Source: Hippophae tibetana (lineage: Eukaryota > Streptophyta > Magnoliopsida > Rosales > Elaeagnaceae). From it: a stretch of 64,000 nt of DNA. Location: contig CM072801.1 of the NCBI GenBank assembly GCA_037013495.1, forward strand, positions 84,491,816 to 84,555,815, in the 5' to 3' direction. Shown here piece by piece: positions 46,741-59,193 of this stretch. How positions within the stretch are numbered: position 1 is the first letter of the stretch; each line of letters begins with the position of its first letter. The notes under the pieces are model-generated. The model worked only from the letters and a program-made list of their open reading frames with translations, ran no database searches and was not told the origin of the DNA. The translations under genes were made by a program, and so were the position numbers.

Positions 46741-47202
46741 AAGCGCTTTCTTTAACTTTTTAGCAAAACATTTCTTTTTCACTTGAAGGAGGTTTCAACT
46801 TATCCTTAAAGTACCTATTCCCTTCTTCATCCTAAATTTTCCCAAAATAAGGCTACATTGTCGTTCAAAAATTTATAACAAGTACTACAAACTTGGCATT
46901 CCTCTTCAGGATAAGAAAACTTACAACTAAGGTTTTTGTCATGGAAATGTATAATATATTCTTTGTAAGCATCATCTTGAATTGAGCCTTTTAATGTTTC
47001 CTCCATCCACCTTTTTTATGTGAATTATAAATGTTATTACCTATCTTCTTCTTAAAATGAATGTCACAATTAGATGAGTCTTCACAATCAATATAAGAAC
47101 ATTTATCAATAGAAGAAATAGAAGTAGTATGTAAAGAATAAAAAATTTGAAAGTATATAGTCCCTCCCAATACTTTCATGGTTGAACTCCTACTATGGAC
47201 AT
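46741..47202 (-). pseudogene. Protease C-terminus and unassigned coding remnant of element G
   Basis: The frame from 47202 down begins VHSRSSTMKVLGGTIYFQIF, which aligns with the DVQKGELTMRVQDQEVTFNV end of the protease block in element A. It is cut by the B-type LTR from the rest at 48665. After it come an unassigned Asp/Ser-rich piece (IDKCSYIDCEDSSNC) and a Cys-rich segment (ECQVCSTCYKF) near 46890. The Cys-rich part is not recognised. RT, RNase H and integrase are absent. Confidence 0.55.
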
Positions 47203-48660
47203 TGATAAGTCTATGAAAGTAGAGTCATTAACTTATTTTTTTACTTAATATTTATTTATTTTATTCAATAAATAGTATTTTTGGGATAACAAAAATATTA
47301 AAGTGTAAACTTTTTAGTGAAAAGGAGTGAAAATATAATTTTTGGAATTTTTGGGATTTTCCTGGAATTTTTCTAGAATTTTTAATGCACCACCAATCAG
47401 GAGCTACAACATGGCCTACAATGCAAGTAGAGGAGCTAACTGGGTAAGCCACGTAGATACCATGTAAGCACGGAGAGTGAATCACATTATGTTGCGTGTG
47501 AAGAGGAAGAAACGCATGCCACAATTCAGCACGACGTTCAATCCGAGTTCAAAAATTGGTCCAACTACGTTGCTACATGTCTCCACGCCATTGCACCACG
47601 CCATCCATTTCTACCAATCATGTTGCACTATGGCGTTGACTCAACGAGAGTTGACTCTGACCGATCTCCCCTACCATGCGTCATTGGGTGGATTTGTCAA
47701 TTTTTCTTATTTTGATTGCAACCCTTGATCTAACAGTCAAGATCGCACCTGAGCAATATTTAAGCCCCTAATCACTCCATAAACCCTAAGTTAGCATAAT
47801 TTTGGTCAATATTTGGAGCTAAAAAGAGAGAAAAATTCAAGAGATGACACAATTTTGGTGGAGATTAGTACTACAATTCAAGAGATTGATTGTATTTCTT
47901 CTACTACTCTTTTCTTTATCAATTTTTATGTCTTTTTTTTATGAAAAATATGAGCCTTATGAACATAATTATGTGTAGTTAATTTATTAATCTAGGGACC
48001 TTATGAATCCAATTTTCACCATGTGATGATCTAATATTTTACCCCAATTATAATTATAATTTAATTATATTATTTAATTTAATTTGTATGCTATTAATTG
48101 TTTGGCCAACAATTTATCTATAGAGGCAATTAAATAGATGTTAGAGAATTATTTAATTGTTTGTTTTGATTAAATAACATGCATAGTTTCTAGGTAGAGA
48201 TGTATGATTCTTATATTGTGATCCATAATTGATGAACTTAATGAGTAGTATGCAATTTAATTGGCATGAGAGTGTGATTAAATTAATTATTATATGGTGT
48301 GTACTTTACTTGAGAGAGGAATACATGCTAGGTTAGATTCAATTGATCATGTAATTTAATTGATGATTATTTTGGGGGGATTTTAGCGATTTGAATGTTT
48401 AGAAAATTGGGAGGATTAAGTATTCCTAGATATTTTCTCATATATATTTTTAGTTACCAAATTTGATTTAATTAATTATTGCTATTTACTTTTAGTTATT
48501 TTAATTTGGCTTCCTTAAAATATAAAAACACAAAAAAAATTGATTTTGATTTTTTAGTTTTAAAAATTAGTTTGTAATAAAATAATATCTATGGAAATGA
48601 TCTTTTCTTATCATTATATTACTTGTTGCGATACGTATACTTGCATATTTAGTACACACA
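47203..48660 (+). repeat. Solo LTR of the B family inserted in element G protease
   Basis: Starts tgataagtctatgaaagtag and matches the element B LTR in reverse complement (first ~160 bases against 7400-7558, end against 6450-6560). A GC-richer zone spans 47400-47760. The right end is placed at ..gtacacaca (48660). There is no internal region. No exact target duplication was found (left flank gacat, right flank cttct), but protease codons resume on both sides. Confidence 0.7.
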
Positions 48661-48664
48661 CTTC

Positions 48665-49010
48665 TTGTGTGGTGAAATAGTATTCTTGGTTGTGACCATG
48701 GATTGCCTACAAAGAATAATAGTGTGTTCCTTGTCTATATATGAGTCTTCTTGTATATCTAACATAACAAAATCTATAGGTACAATTATCTTATCTACTT
48801 ATACAAGCAAATTATCAACGATGCCCTTGAGATATTTATTAGAAGTATCAGTTAATTGAAGGGACATGGTTATGGGCTTCAACTCCTTAAACCTAATTGA
48901 AAGCATATTGAGTATGGAATGAGGTTAATACCTATACCTAAATCTAGCATAGCCTTAACCACCTTCTTACCCCTCCCCCCTCCCAAAAAAAAGTAATGTT
49001 AATATTAAAA
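48665..49010 (-). pseudogene. Protease remnant of element G
   Basis: Minus-strand frame with VVKAMLDLGIGINLIPYSI (usual CDLGASINLMPLSI; Cys changed to Met-Leu context, Asp kept). LQLTDTSNKYLKGIVDNLLV and IVPIDFVMLDIQEDS follow, then a decayed IIL..x-R end at the solo LTR. It fits the Athila-type aspartic protease block. Confidence 0.75.
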
Positions 49011-49629
49011 CTACCAAGATCCTTTAGGTGGTGTAGAAATGGGATAGGAGGTTTGTAAGTATCAAGTGACTTATGCAACATGGGATGGTCAGTTGACCCT
49101 CATAAACTCTCCTTATTTTCTTCAAAAGGCTTTAAGACTACATCACCCTTAACTTGGCCTTCATTGGGATTTGCTTGCTCCTTATCTGTATTTCCTACAT
49201 CAAGTAGTAAACTATCAAAAGTTGTAAAAAAAACAAGTATTGTTTAAAACCATACCACTTTGATGGAATTTTATAACCATAGCTTGTTATTGCGTATTTT
49301 CTTTCTCTTTCCTTTGTATATGCTCAGCTATTTTCCCAACTTAATCTCCCATCCTTTTCATAGATGCCTTTAAAGATCCAACCTTTGATTTTTTTTCATG
49401 TGGTTATCCCTACTCACTTGAATGAAAGCATTCAGTTATCCTCTAAGGTTGGCTTATTATATGGATAGTGTGGCATGTTCTAGTTTAAATTGGAGTCTTG
49501 CGTTTGGGTTTAGGCATAAGGATGGTTAGTATTTCCCTTCCAGGAGAAATTTGGATGATTTCTCTACCTTGGATTATATTTTTTTTCATAGGGATCATTC
49601 CTAGTTCTAGGTCCTTTCATTAAGTGAAC
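49011..49629 (-). other. gag-protease linker of element G
   Basis: Decayed coding DNA without a stable frame, between the zinc-knuckle region and protease. Pieces such as the Asn/Gly/Tyr-rich NPR..NYNPR type (about 49560) and K/E-rich stretches match the spacer in other elements. Confidence 0.45.
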
Positions 49630-50540
49630 TTTTTCTTAACTAGTACCTATATATGAATCAATAACAAAAGGACAAGTATTGGCCCCATCTTCATAAGTAC
49701 TAAAAACCTCACATACCTCTTGAGTTAGTGCCTTTTTGGAGGTGAGGAGTGCGACTTGTTTAGTTAACTTCGTAAGTTTCATAGCTATCTCATTACCAGA
49801 GCTTATCTCATTGATTCCTAGTCTTCTCACTCTAATACTCTCTTATTGGGAATTAACACTCAACATCTCATAGAGCTCATAAGTCTCTAAAGTTTTCTTT
49901 TCCCCCTATAGCACTACCTACAACATTGTCAACTGTGAATTGACATTGTTGTGTCAACCCATCATAGAAGAATAAGTTTTGCAATTGTAGTGGGAAGTGG
50001 TGGTTTGGGCCCTGAGTGAGAAAATAAATTGAACCTATCCCAAGCTTCATGAAATGGATCTCACTTTATTTGAGAAAATGTGACAATTTTGGTTCTCGAA
50101 TTGGAAGTCTTTTGATGGGAATAAATATTTTCCATAAACATGGTATAGACTCCCTCCTAACTTATTGGGAACTTGGAGGGAGAGCCATAATCCAAACCTT
50201 TTCCTTGTATTTGAGTGTGCATGGTAAATACCTCATTTAACCCTTGCAAAGGAAATGTTTATATAGTTGAATAGAAATCCCTAATGAAAGTCAAAGGATC
50301 TTCATTACAAATTCTATAGAAGGAAGACATATATGGAATGATGAACATTTTTCAATTCAAAATCCTAGATGCCTCCCCCAACTTTATAGAGGAAGTAGTA
50401 GTACCAATGATTGACCTTGCATACTCTCTCGTTTCCATCCCCATTGGTAAAGCTTCTCCTATGTTTAATGGCTCTCATTGTAGCTCTTAGGGTGGCTCTT
50501 TTAATGGCTTTAAGATTTTAGTATCCAACCTACTTAATTT
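49630..50540 (-). pseudogene. gag remnant of element G
   Basis: Minus-strand blocks: METREYARSIIGTTTSSIKLGEAS (about 50440-50360), a DPLTFIRDFYSTI block, a gap with several stops, then DPFHEAWDRFNLFS (about 50060-50010), the ESLYEAWERF signature. MKLTKQVALLTSKKAL and GANTCPFV follow (49790-49680). It is closest to the gag of element E in this window. Non-functional. Confidence 0.7.
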
Positions 50541-51360
50541 CTCTTTGGATATGTTAACGTTGTTTATAAAAGGTACAAGTTGAATCACTACACCAAAACC
50601 GAGACCGACTTTAAATGCTCTAACTTAAAATTTAAAGTTAGTTCAACGAGTGAACTCACTTTAAATTCTATATTTTGTTTTTACACAATTTACTCATTTT
50701 CTACTATACTCAGAACATGTATTCGATTACATAATAGCAGAAAAAAACCAAAATTTGTTTAACAAAGTTTAAATAATACAAATAATTTAAAAATTAAATA
50801 TTAATTAATTACTTGAAAATTAAATTTATTACAAAAACATATATATATATATATATAACTTAAATTACAAATAAAATGATGTTGTCTCTTTTGTCATATA
50901 TTTTTTTATATTCCAACTTTATTTCAAGGAAAGGAAGTTTCGTTTACTTAGAATCACCAGTATAGTGACCAGGAAAGTAGGCAAGAGAGATGAGATAGAG
51001 TTTGGGAAAAAACAACTAGTCCATAAAAGAATTCATTCCCCTAAATATATGAGCACGTAAACATTCATCAAACAAGCAGTCCAAACTTCAGAGACATAGG
51101 AATGGAGAAATTAAAGCATTATAAAAATTATCATGGTGTTATCATATGTTATACTAACAAAAACAACAAAGAAATCAAAGCACTATAAAATATACCACAA
51201 ACAAAATAAATAACTAAAAGTAAATAAATCAAAGAAAAGAAATACAAATAGACAAGAAACAAAAATAATTAAAGTAACCAAAAATAACTAAATAAAATCA
51301 CAAAAAAATTACAAAAATAAACTAAAAAGAAATAAATAAATAATTTAAAACGTCAATTTT
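50541..51360 (-). other. AT-rich leader of element G
   Basis: No gene. A (ta)n tract lies at about 50838-50860, and A-rich low-complexity DNA at 51100-51350, between PBS and gag as in elements C, E and F. Confidence 0.6.
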
Positions 51361-51375
51361 CTAGCAATAGCACCA
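51361..51375 (-). other. Primer-binding site of element G (tRNA-Asp type, degenerate)
   Basis: Minus strand tggtgctattgctag. The spacer agtttttgg between LTR end and PBS is duplicated (agtttttggaagtttttgg). Confidence 0.6.
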
Positions 51376-51391
51376 AAAACTTCCAAAAACT

Positions 51392-53077
51392 TGATGCATA
51401 AATTTTAATTGCTCGTAAGTGTATGAATCAGTATCAGATTAATGATAAATTATCCTAGGCTCAGTTTCTAAAAGAATTGACTTATTATTTTAAAAAGTTA
51501 AATTATTTTCTAAATTAGTTAAGAAAAACAATCCTAAATATTTTATCAGATTGTTAGTTAAGAGAAAAAGATTATAAATTCTAAATTAATTTAACAAACT
51601 AAAATATCGCAAGTAAATTAAATTATAGTCGGAATAAGGATGAGGAACAAATATGGAAAATTAGTGAGCATAACTCTTCATGAAAAGAACAAATTAAATT
51701 ATTTAAATAACAAGTTAAATTTATTGATTTTTCCTTTTTGAAATGTGAAAACCCCCAATAGTCATGGTAAGTCCTCACAATTCTAAATTAATCAATAACT
51801 TCTTAGGTCTAGCTTGAAATTGATTAGTTGGCAAACCTGAGGAAAATATATAAACCATGATTTTCAATTAATTAATAACTTCCTGGGTCATGCTTGAAAT
51901 TAATTAATTGGTAAACTTAAGATAAATATATTATTTAATTATAATCAAGACTTAGTCTATCATTAATTTATAATTAAAGATAATTTAAACCATCTAACTT
52001 AATCTTAATTAATCAATCACTTCTTTGGTCGGGCTTGAAATTGATAAATGAAATTGAATTAAACTCTTATTTATTAATGCACAACCAAGTACAAATTATG
52101 TATCTAATGGTTAGATCTAAAATGTGTTCTCTAACTATAAATAAAGACTTGATCCATCATTAATTTATAATTAAAGATATGAATGAAAAATAAATCCAAA
52201 TTTTTTTATTTAAACCTTAAAATTGTTCTTCCTATCATTGAAAGAAAATAATAAAACCCTATATTACAAAAACTACCCAATCATAATTAAATTAACAAAG
52301 GTTAATTCAACTATAAAGACATCAGATTACATAGAGAAAAATAATATACAACAATCTACAATACCAAATCTCTAAATTGATTGTCAACCTTCTTCAAATC
52401 CTTAAATTTTCTTCACAATTGGAAGGTTTTCTCTATGTATATGTATTATGGATGGTGAAATATAGCTATAAGAGCTGGAAATTTGATATATGACTTGATA
52501 TTGTTTATGAAGTATTTAGGGTGTATTAATAGGTTTAATTTAGGGGTCAAACACATACATTACACATATTAGGATTTCTCGAAAAAAAATTCACTTGAGT
52601 CATGGCATGCTTTAATCTGTGTCACGACATGCTTTGAATTATGTATCTCCATTTGCAACCTTAGAGACTTTGTGTCACCGAATGGTATATTTTGGGCCAC
52701 AATAGCACTAAACTTCACCAAACACAAATGGATCTGAGAGGCTTATATATGTAGTGGCATGGCATTTGTTGGGTTGCAACGCGCACAGAATTTTCAAAGT
52801 TATCAGTTGGAACTTGAGAATAATTCACCACAACATGAAATATATTTGGGCCATGATACACTTCAATTTACTTTTGAAATTTTAGTTTGTTTCAATATGT
52901 GAGTTTCCATTAATCATCGTATTTTTACTGTTTTGCTCGTGTTTGCCTAAGCTTTTTCTAAAAGCATAACAACCTACAAAACATAAAAATACCCTCCAAA
53001 ACAAAATAAAAGTAAAATAAAACATGAAATTAATGCTTAAAAATATAGCAAATTATAGGTCAAAATAATGTTCATCA
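51392..53077 (-). repeat. 5' LTR of element G
   Basis: Aligns with 38915-40555; starts tgatgaacattattttgacc and ends ttatgcatca on the minus strand. It has the same gtcatggcatg / gtcacgacatg phrase repeats near 52590-52860. Confidence 0.88.
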
Positions 53078-53082
53078 ATGTA

Positions 53083-53854
53083 CTTAGTGGGAGAACACTT
53101 GGTATGGGTAAATGTCAGAAGATAAGAATTTTTTTTTTGGATAAAATCATAAGATAAGAATCGATCATATTTTAGAACTATTTTATCATATCTTGAGACA
53201 AAATTATAAATATCATTTAGTTAGAGAAATGATTTAGGTATTAGAGTGAGAAATTAAGTGTTAAGCTACACTTTCAACACCATAAACTCCTAAAAAAATA
53301 ATAAACTTAAAAATAAGTCTGAGAGTGTTGAGATATAAAAAAAGCACTAAGTCGTTAAAAAAAATCTCAATTGCATGATAAAAAGAAAAGAGGTTTGGTT
53401 GTGAACCATAAAATAAGCATTGATCTATCTCACCTAAGCCTTATGTTATAAATATACAAAGTCTTTTTTATCTCTAGTTAAATATATAACCAACATAAGT
53501 GGATAGGGATGTGAAAAATAGATTTATGAAACTTTTTCTAAGATTTTAATCTTTGGCATGTTTACATAAGTTTATCTCATGAATGCATAGAATGAAATCA
53601 CTTGCAAGTCATACCCATACATGGATTATTTTGTTAAAAACCTTGCATACCTATACGTTAATGGAATGTTGATTGAAGACCACGTGAGCTTCTGAATTAC
53701 AAAAAATGTACAATATTTAAGGGAAATAATTTCCTCTCAAAAATGCATCCATGGAGTATACTTGTTTAATATGCTTCCCATGTGGTGCTACTATTTACGT
53801 AGCGTTTATTTTGTCTTTATTTGAGGATAAAAAAGAATTAAGTTTGGGGGTGTT
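53083..53854 (+). other. 3' non-coding region and PPT of element H, right part
   Basis: Continues 38914 after element G. The block tgagacaaaattataaatat..gaaatgatttagg (about 53195-53240) matches 15820-15860 in element A's 3' region. The PPT aagtttgggggtgt at about 53840-53853 directly precedes the LTR. Open frames absent. Confidence 0.75.
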
Positions 53855-54104
53855 TATAACTCTATAAAAGTAGAGTTATTTGGTCACTTTACTCTAGTTA
53901 TTTGTCTTGTTTTGAGATGAACATTTTTTAAAAAATATATTTTATGTTCAAATATGGCATTGCAAGTGAAAAGATATCAAATGAAGCAGAAATAAGAAAA
54001 ATGGGGAAAATTTAGATCATAAGGGGTTGATCGATCTAGAAATCAGTCGATCGAACAAGGATACATGAGTGCTATGTCTCAAAAAAGGAAAAATCCTAAA
54101 AAAA
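53855..54104 (+). repeat. 3' LTR of element H, truncated
   Basis: ttataactctataaaagtag follows the PPT; it is a B-type start (tgataagtctatgaaagtag) with a mutated TG. After about 250 bases it runs into the copia-type fragment. Confidence 0.65.
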
Positions 54105-55505
54105 TATTTATTGTTAATGATTTTTCTATTTTGGGACAAGGCACCAAATCCCATGTATGATTTCTCATAAGGGTATCATATTCTTCCTTCATGGATTTAA
54201 ACCATCCTTCATGTGCTAAAGCCTATTTGATAGTTTTTGGCAAAATGATATTATCAGAGGTAAGAAAAGCTTTTCGTTAGAAAATCCTAACCTTCGATCT
54301 TGTGATCATACTATGAGTATTATATTTCTAGAAGTTATAGGTATAGAAGATGTCAAAGGTGGAGAATATTTTTTGGAAGTATGTGTATTTGTGGTTATAA
54401 GGTTAAGGCTAGTATTTGTATCACAAAATTGAGGAGCATCTGTAATATGAACTGGTGGAATAGACTGAGAACAAAAGATGTCATAACATAAGGGTTGTTG
54501 AATGACAAATGTGGTGGACTAGTAAGGCATTTCTATTGATGGCTAAAGATTGAGTAGGTAGTGGAATTTGTTAAAGTGATTGGTCACTTCTTAAAGAACT
54601 AGTGAGGAGCAATGTAGGTGAAGATTGAGAAAATATTATTTTTGACATAAATGGTAATGAAACTCTATGATTATAAGAGGTCATCTATGTTTCAAGTTTG
54701 TAAGAAAAGGAAAAGTTGAATTTATTAAAGATTACATGCCTAGAAATCAAGATTTCACCATTAGAAGTAAGGTATTTGTACCCCTTGTGACATGGGTTGT
54801 AGCCAATAAACATGTAGGGCTATGAGTTAAAATTAATTTTTTGTTGATTAAATGGCTTGGTTAGGGGAAAACACTTGCAACCAAATGTTTTTAAGAATGC
54901 ATAATCTAGTTTACTATGACTAGAACTTCCAGAATACTTTTATGAGCTTGTATTGAGCTAGGTAGCTTGTTTAAGAGAAAAGTTGCAACATAAAATTCTT
55001 CATCCAAATACTTAATGGCATTGCGAATTAAGCAAGCATACTCAGTCCCATTTCAAAAATTTGATGATGCCTTCTCTCAGCCAATCCATTTTGCTCTAGT
55101 GTATGAGGACAAGAGACATGTTTGTGATACCAAATAGATTGAGCATGTTATTTAAACTTTCATATTCCCTACCTCCATCAAATTGGAGAGTTTTTATACA
55201 TTTAATAATTCTACCCTTTCTTTGAAAAATAGGAATGCCTTTTTACAGTCTGATTTTTCCTTCAAGAAATAGATCTAACTAAAACAAGAAAATGCATCTA
55301 TAAAATGGACATACCATCTGAATCCAAGATTGGATAATATAGGTGAGGGTCCCCAAATATCTGAATGAATAATATCCAAAGGTGTCTCAATTTTATTTAT
55401 TGAAGGAACAAAAGGTAACTTGTGACGTTTTCCCAATTGACAAGCCTTACATACAAATTGAACAAAATTTATACTCACACTATCACACTTGACACTGGAC
55501 ATGAC
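54105..55505 (-). pseudogene. Integrase and RT start of the copia-type fragment
   Basis: The open piece 55502-55275 covers the pre-integrase motif CKACQLGKRHKLPF and the integrase core start PLDIIHSDIWGPSP (first catalytic Asp). Further left come QFDGGREYESL (second Asp, about 55180) and CPHTLEQNGLAERRH (catalytic Glu, about 55090). At the left end lies the RT opening ALAHEGWFKSMKEEYDTL then HTWDLVPCPK (about 54230-54130). The frame is shifted between these blocks. Non-functional. Confidence 0.8.
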
Positions 55506-55541
55506 ATACAGGTTGGATTGATTACTAGGGGATGAAAATAG

Positions 55542-56700
55542 CTACCTGTACTTATGGAAAAGTTTGATTATTTTAAGTTGAGAAATTGGAGGTCTGGTTT
55601 GATGGTGTATAGGTAACATAATTGGGTTGATTGGCTTGAGAGAATAATTGTTGTTGTGTTGCAAATTGATGAAGGAAGTTGATATTGTAAGCAGGTTGAG
55701 TGGGTTGATTAGTAATGAAGGGATTCTAATTGGGTTGATCAGGAGACATATGAATGCCAAATTGATGCCAACATTTATAAGCAAAGTGTCCCAATTTTCC
55801 ATATATCTAGCATTGTGGTCTATTATTGGAGTAATTTCTCCCTCTACCTCTGTTATAGTTCTAAGAGTCATGAAATCCTGGCATCCATTGAACTGAGTAT
55901 ACCCTTGATCAACATTACAAGAGAAGCCTCGAGGAAAATACATAAGTTGTGGATTTTATGGGAGTTTGGACTTTGTAACTAGGGTCATTTTCACTTCCAT
56001 TATATACTTGGTTTTCCTGATTGTTAGATCCTAGTAGTGTTATAAGATTTTTCATGTTTGAATTTGTAAATGACATCGTTAAGGTTTGTTAAGTGAGGTT
56101 TGCATTAGGTGTGACATTCATGTCAGCAAGATTGGCTATTGGAAATAAAGATATAGGAGTATTCCTTCTTTCCAACCTGCTTTTATGGCTCAGCAACTTG
56201 TGTAGCACTTCTTACAATTTGAAATTTCCTTCTTGAACATTGGAAACTATAGAACCATATTTACTATCAAGACCATTCGGTATAGTCAATTTGATCATCT
56301 TTAGCTACCACACAACCTGTAGAGGACAATTGCAAAATTAAGGATTGTACTTGTTGCACAAATTCACTCACATTCATGCCTTCCTTTTTAATTGCACTCA
56401 TCTCAGCTTTGTATTGCATGATTCTTTCTCTTGAATGTGACAAGAAATACCCTTCAAGATAGGTCCATATCTCACAACTAGTCCCACAATCTTGAACTTT
56501 CTTCACAAACTCGTCAGGCATTGAACTAACTAACCAAGAACTTATCATTTGATCTTGACACACCCAATACTTGTATTCACCATTGATTACACCATTAACA
56601 CCTACCTTTTTTGGGCATTTGAACATACCATCTACAAATCCTTTAAGATCGTAGCTCTTAGCATACACATAACTTTCTTTCTCCATAGTATATTTTTCTT
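55542..56700 (-). pseudogene. gag remnant of the copia-type fragment
   Basis: The 139-codon piece 56686-56267 starts MEKESYVYAKSYDLKGFVDG and has the copia gag (UBN2-like) blocks WVCQDQMISSWLVSSM, EIWTYLEGYF, SRERIMQYKAEM and VSEFVQQVQSLILQL. A zinc knuckle lies at about 55800-55760 (C-x-IYGKLGHFAYKC), with its second Cys replaced by a stop. The start Met at 56686 lies 200 bases after the PBS, which fits. Confidence 0.78.
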
Positions 56701-56891
56701 TGTCTAGTTTTATGGTTGTTACCTAATTATGAAATGAAATGATCTCAAGATCTACTGTTCTCTGATACGCCATGCTTGGATTTTATCTTTCTTGAGTAGA
56801 TTCCTTCCTTTTTCCTTTGATTTATGCCTTTCTTTTCTTCAAATCTTGATGTGTCGATCAATAATTTGTTTTCTTCAATCTGTGTTAGCAA

Positions 56892-56907
56892 GTCAACTCT
56901 AATACCA
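56892..56907 (-). other. Primer-binding site of the copia-type fragment (initiator tRNA-Met type)
   Basis: Minus strand tggtattagagttgac against the usual tggtatcagagc. It is three bases after the LTR end ..aaaattca at 56911. A second similar tggcgtatcagagaac lies at 56761-56776. Confidence 0.65.
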
Positions 56908-56910
56908 TTA

Positions 56911-57150
56911 TGAATTTTATCAAATTTTGTGTTTGTGCTTTTCTTGATCAATTATAAACTGCATAAAAAATTCTTGCAACTAGAGAATGAATTTTTCTTC
57001 TTAAATTCTTAATCCTCTCTTTTTGGTTTTTCCTTCATTTTTTTTACATGCTAGTGCTATTGTGTATTTATACTGTTGGCCATACATAGCCCTTTATACA
57101 AGTTTTATGAGTTGCTACCTATTGTACATGATTGATAACAGATTTGTTAG
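56911..57150 (-). repeat. 5' LTR of the copia-type fragment (right end uncertain)
   Basis: On the minus strand it carries a TATA box (tataaata, 57063-57070) and ends in aaaattca before the PBS. A possible TG start (tgttatcaatcatgtac) lies near 57141, but the LTR could extend to about 57530. No matching 3' LTR in the window. Confidence 0.45.
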
Positions 57151-58960
57151 AAAAAGGTGGGTAGTTCACACTACAAAAATGTAACAGGTTTGCAACAGAA
57201 AAATAAGCAGTTCACACTACATTGTAGCTATACCTATGCACTTGGTCTTAGTAGCAATCATCTACACTTGTCATCTTACATGCTGCCTGCATTTCATCTC
57301 CACCACATATATTCTAAAAACAATTACGGTTAATATTTGTTATCACATATCCTAATTTTCGTCATTGGTAAAAAGCACCTTAGTAATGGCCTCTATAGGG
57401 AATACCAGCTACCTATTCAGTTAAGACGTTACGTCTGAGCTGTCTCATCAAAGTGAAGTACATAGATCACCTAGCTCTCCAAAGATGGCTTAAGAAGCAT
57501 AAAGGGATGATGTTGGGGAATTTTACCATGTACATGTGGCATCCTCTAATTGATCAACATCATCATTGACATGCCAAAAGAGTTATATTCAACATACAAT
57601 CAAACACACAGTAAGTGCCTAGTCAACAAACATGGTTGAATTTGAGAAGAAAACATATTTAGGATTATTTCCCATATAAAATTTATCTAAATTGATTAAT
57701 TAAGTAATATTTTATATTATGGGATTTTGTTATTTCTCTAATTTTATTTGACTTATTACAACTCCTATAAATAGTCTTATAATTCAATTATACCATACCA
57801 CGTCTCTATTTCTTTCTACTATTTTAGTCTTTCTTTATAAGAAAATTGACTTAACTATTGGAGTATAACTATCGGAGTATATTTGATGCCCCTTGATATC
57901 ATTCTTTTGGAGTGTCTATTCCTCCTCTTTTAGGATTAGTTGGCATGAACGCGATAAATGCAAAAATTAACTTCAACAATAGCAATGTATATTGTTCATG
58001 TTCTTTTTAAAAGTAATATTAATATTTTAATTTTTTTTCAAATAACATTTCACAACTCTTAGATGCTGTGATCAAACCCTTAATCTTATAATCATATGCA
58101 TCAAAAGAATCATAAATAATTTGAATAATGCAATTACAATACATGTATTGACTCAAAACTAGTATTACAATAACAAGGAAAAAAAATCATGGGTTTCAAT
58201 CATATTACTCGCATACAAAACAGGAAAAGTATTGTGATTGATATACATATTAACATTAACATACTGCATAATTTTTGAAAAAAAAAAACCAGGATTGAAT
58301 TATATTAATATTTACAATTTAATTTTTTACAATATATTTTCAATCACTATTTATCAATATTTAAGATTTTTTATTTTCTACTTGTTTCCCATTCTTAACA
58401 TCACTACATGCATGTATAAAGTTTATACACTTATAATATATTACAAATGTTTTTTCACACATGCTTGCAAAAAATTCAGAAACCAGTGAAAACTTTTTTA
58501 TTTTCCATTTTTTACCAATAAAAAAAATTCTAAATCTTAAAATTCACGTATATTAAGATTGTGAATTTCTCTGAACATTATTAGGGGAGATTTCTTTAAT
58601 TTTTTCCGCATAATCTTACTTTATGTTAAATCATAGGGCTCTGTAACCAATGTATAGGTTTACGATTGAGTATTTAAGAAAGAAATTGAGCATATATACA
58701 AATTAATATTTTCCATCCATACCTACAAAAAAAATAAAACCCAATAACTCTTCCATCAAAAATTATCTATTTTCTCTACAAAAAAATAAAACCCTATAAA
58801 ATCTGCTAGATTTTGCATCTGGGTTTTTGTTGTAATATTTTGTTCGACATAGTATAGATTTCCAAGCACGGATTCACTACATCTAAGGACACAAGGGGAC
58901 GAAGATCAATAGCACAACTTCAGGCAAATAATTACAAACAAATACCTATGGTTTTTTTTT
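57151..58960. other. Intergenic stretch between copia fragment and host gene
   Basis: No gene recognised. TATA-like ctataaata occurs at about 57766 in otherwise plain AT-rich DNA. It could be promoter-like or part of another LTR, but nothing fixes this. Short open frames (e.g. 58238-58489) have no recognisable motif. Confidence 0.5.
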
Positions 58961-59193
58961 GGGAAAAAAGGATGTCATAATGCATATTTAGACAACATTT
59001 AATAAGAAAAGGACCTGGCATAATAGTTACATATATTGCTGCTAAACTGGAATACAAATCCCAACAGACAAGAAAAGCAACCCTGGAAATAATCAAACCC
59101 AATCCATGCTTTTGACATTGGACAATATGACATCACAAACCATGAGGTCCTTCAGGGATTTGCTAAGCTGCATGCCTTCATTCAATTTCCGAC

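Larger units (their letters stand above)
38915..53077 (-). mobile_element. Element G: minus-strand Athila-type element (14.2 kb with nested insertions)
   Basis: 5' LTR 53077-51392, PBS 51375-51361, AT-rich leader, gag (50540-49630), protease (49000-48665, continuing at 47202), 3' non-coding region (46740-46206 and 40920-40556), 3' LTR 40555-38915. The TSD atgta is perfect (38910-38914 and 53078-53082). RT, RNase H and integrase are missing, so pol was deleted apart from the protease. Nested in it are element J, a C-type LTR fragment, a two-U3 LTR insertion and a B-type solo LTR. Confidence 0.88.
54105..57150 (-). mobile_element. Truncated Ty1/copia-type retrotransposon
   Basis: Minus strand order gag - zinc knuckle - integrase - start of RT is the copia order (integrase before RT). 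The PBS is of the initiator tRNA-Met type (tggtattagagttgac) and the LTR lies on the right. It stops about 35 codons into RT, next to the H LTR at 54105. Several stops and frame shifts. Confidence 0.8.

Noticed and set aside
47198..48665. Exact target duplication for the B-type solo LTR
   Set aside because: The five bases on either side (gacat and cttct) do not agree; the protease codons resume on both sides but an exact TSD cannot be claimed.
57512..57960. Possible small LTR or promoter (TATA-like ctataaata near 57766)
   Set aside because: No matching second copy, PBS, PPT or TSD could be found; one TATA-like word in AT-rich DNA is not enough.
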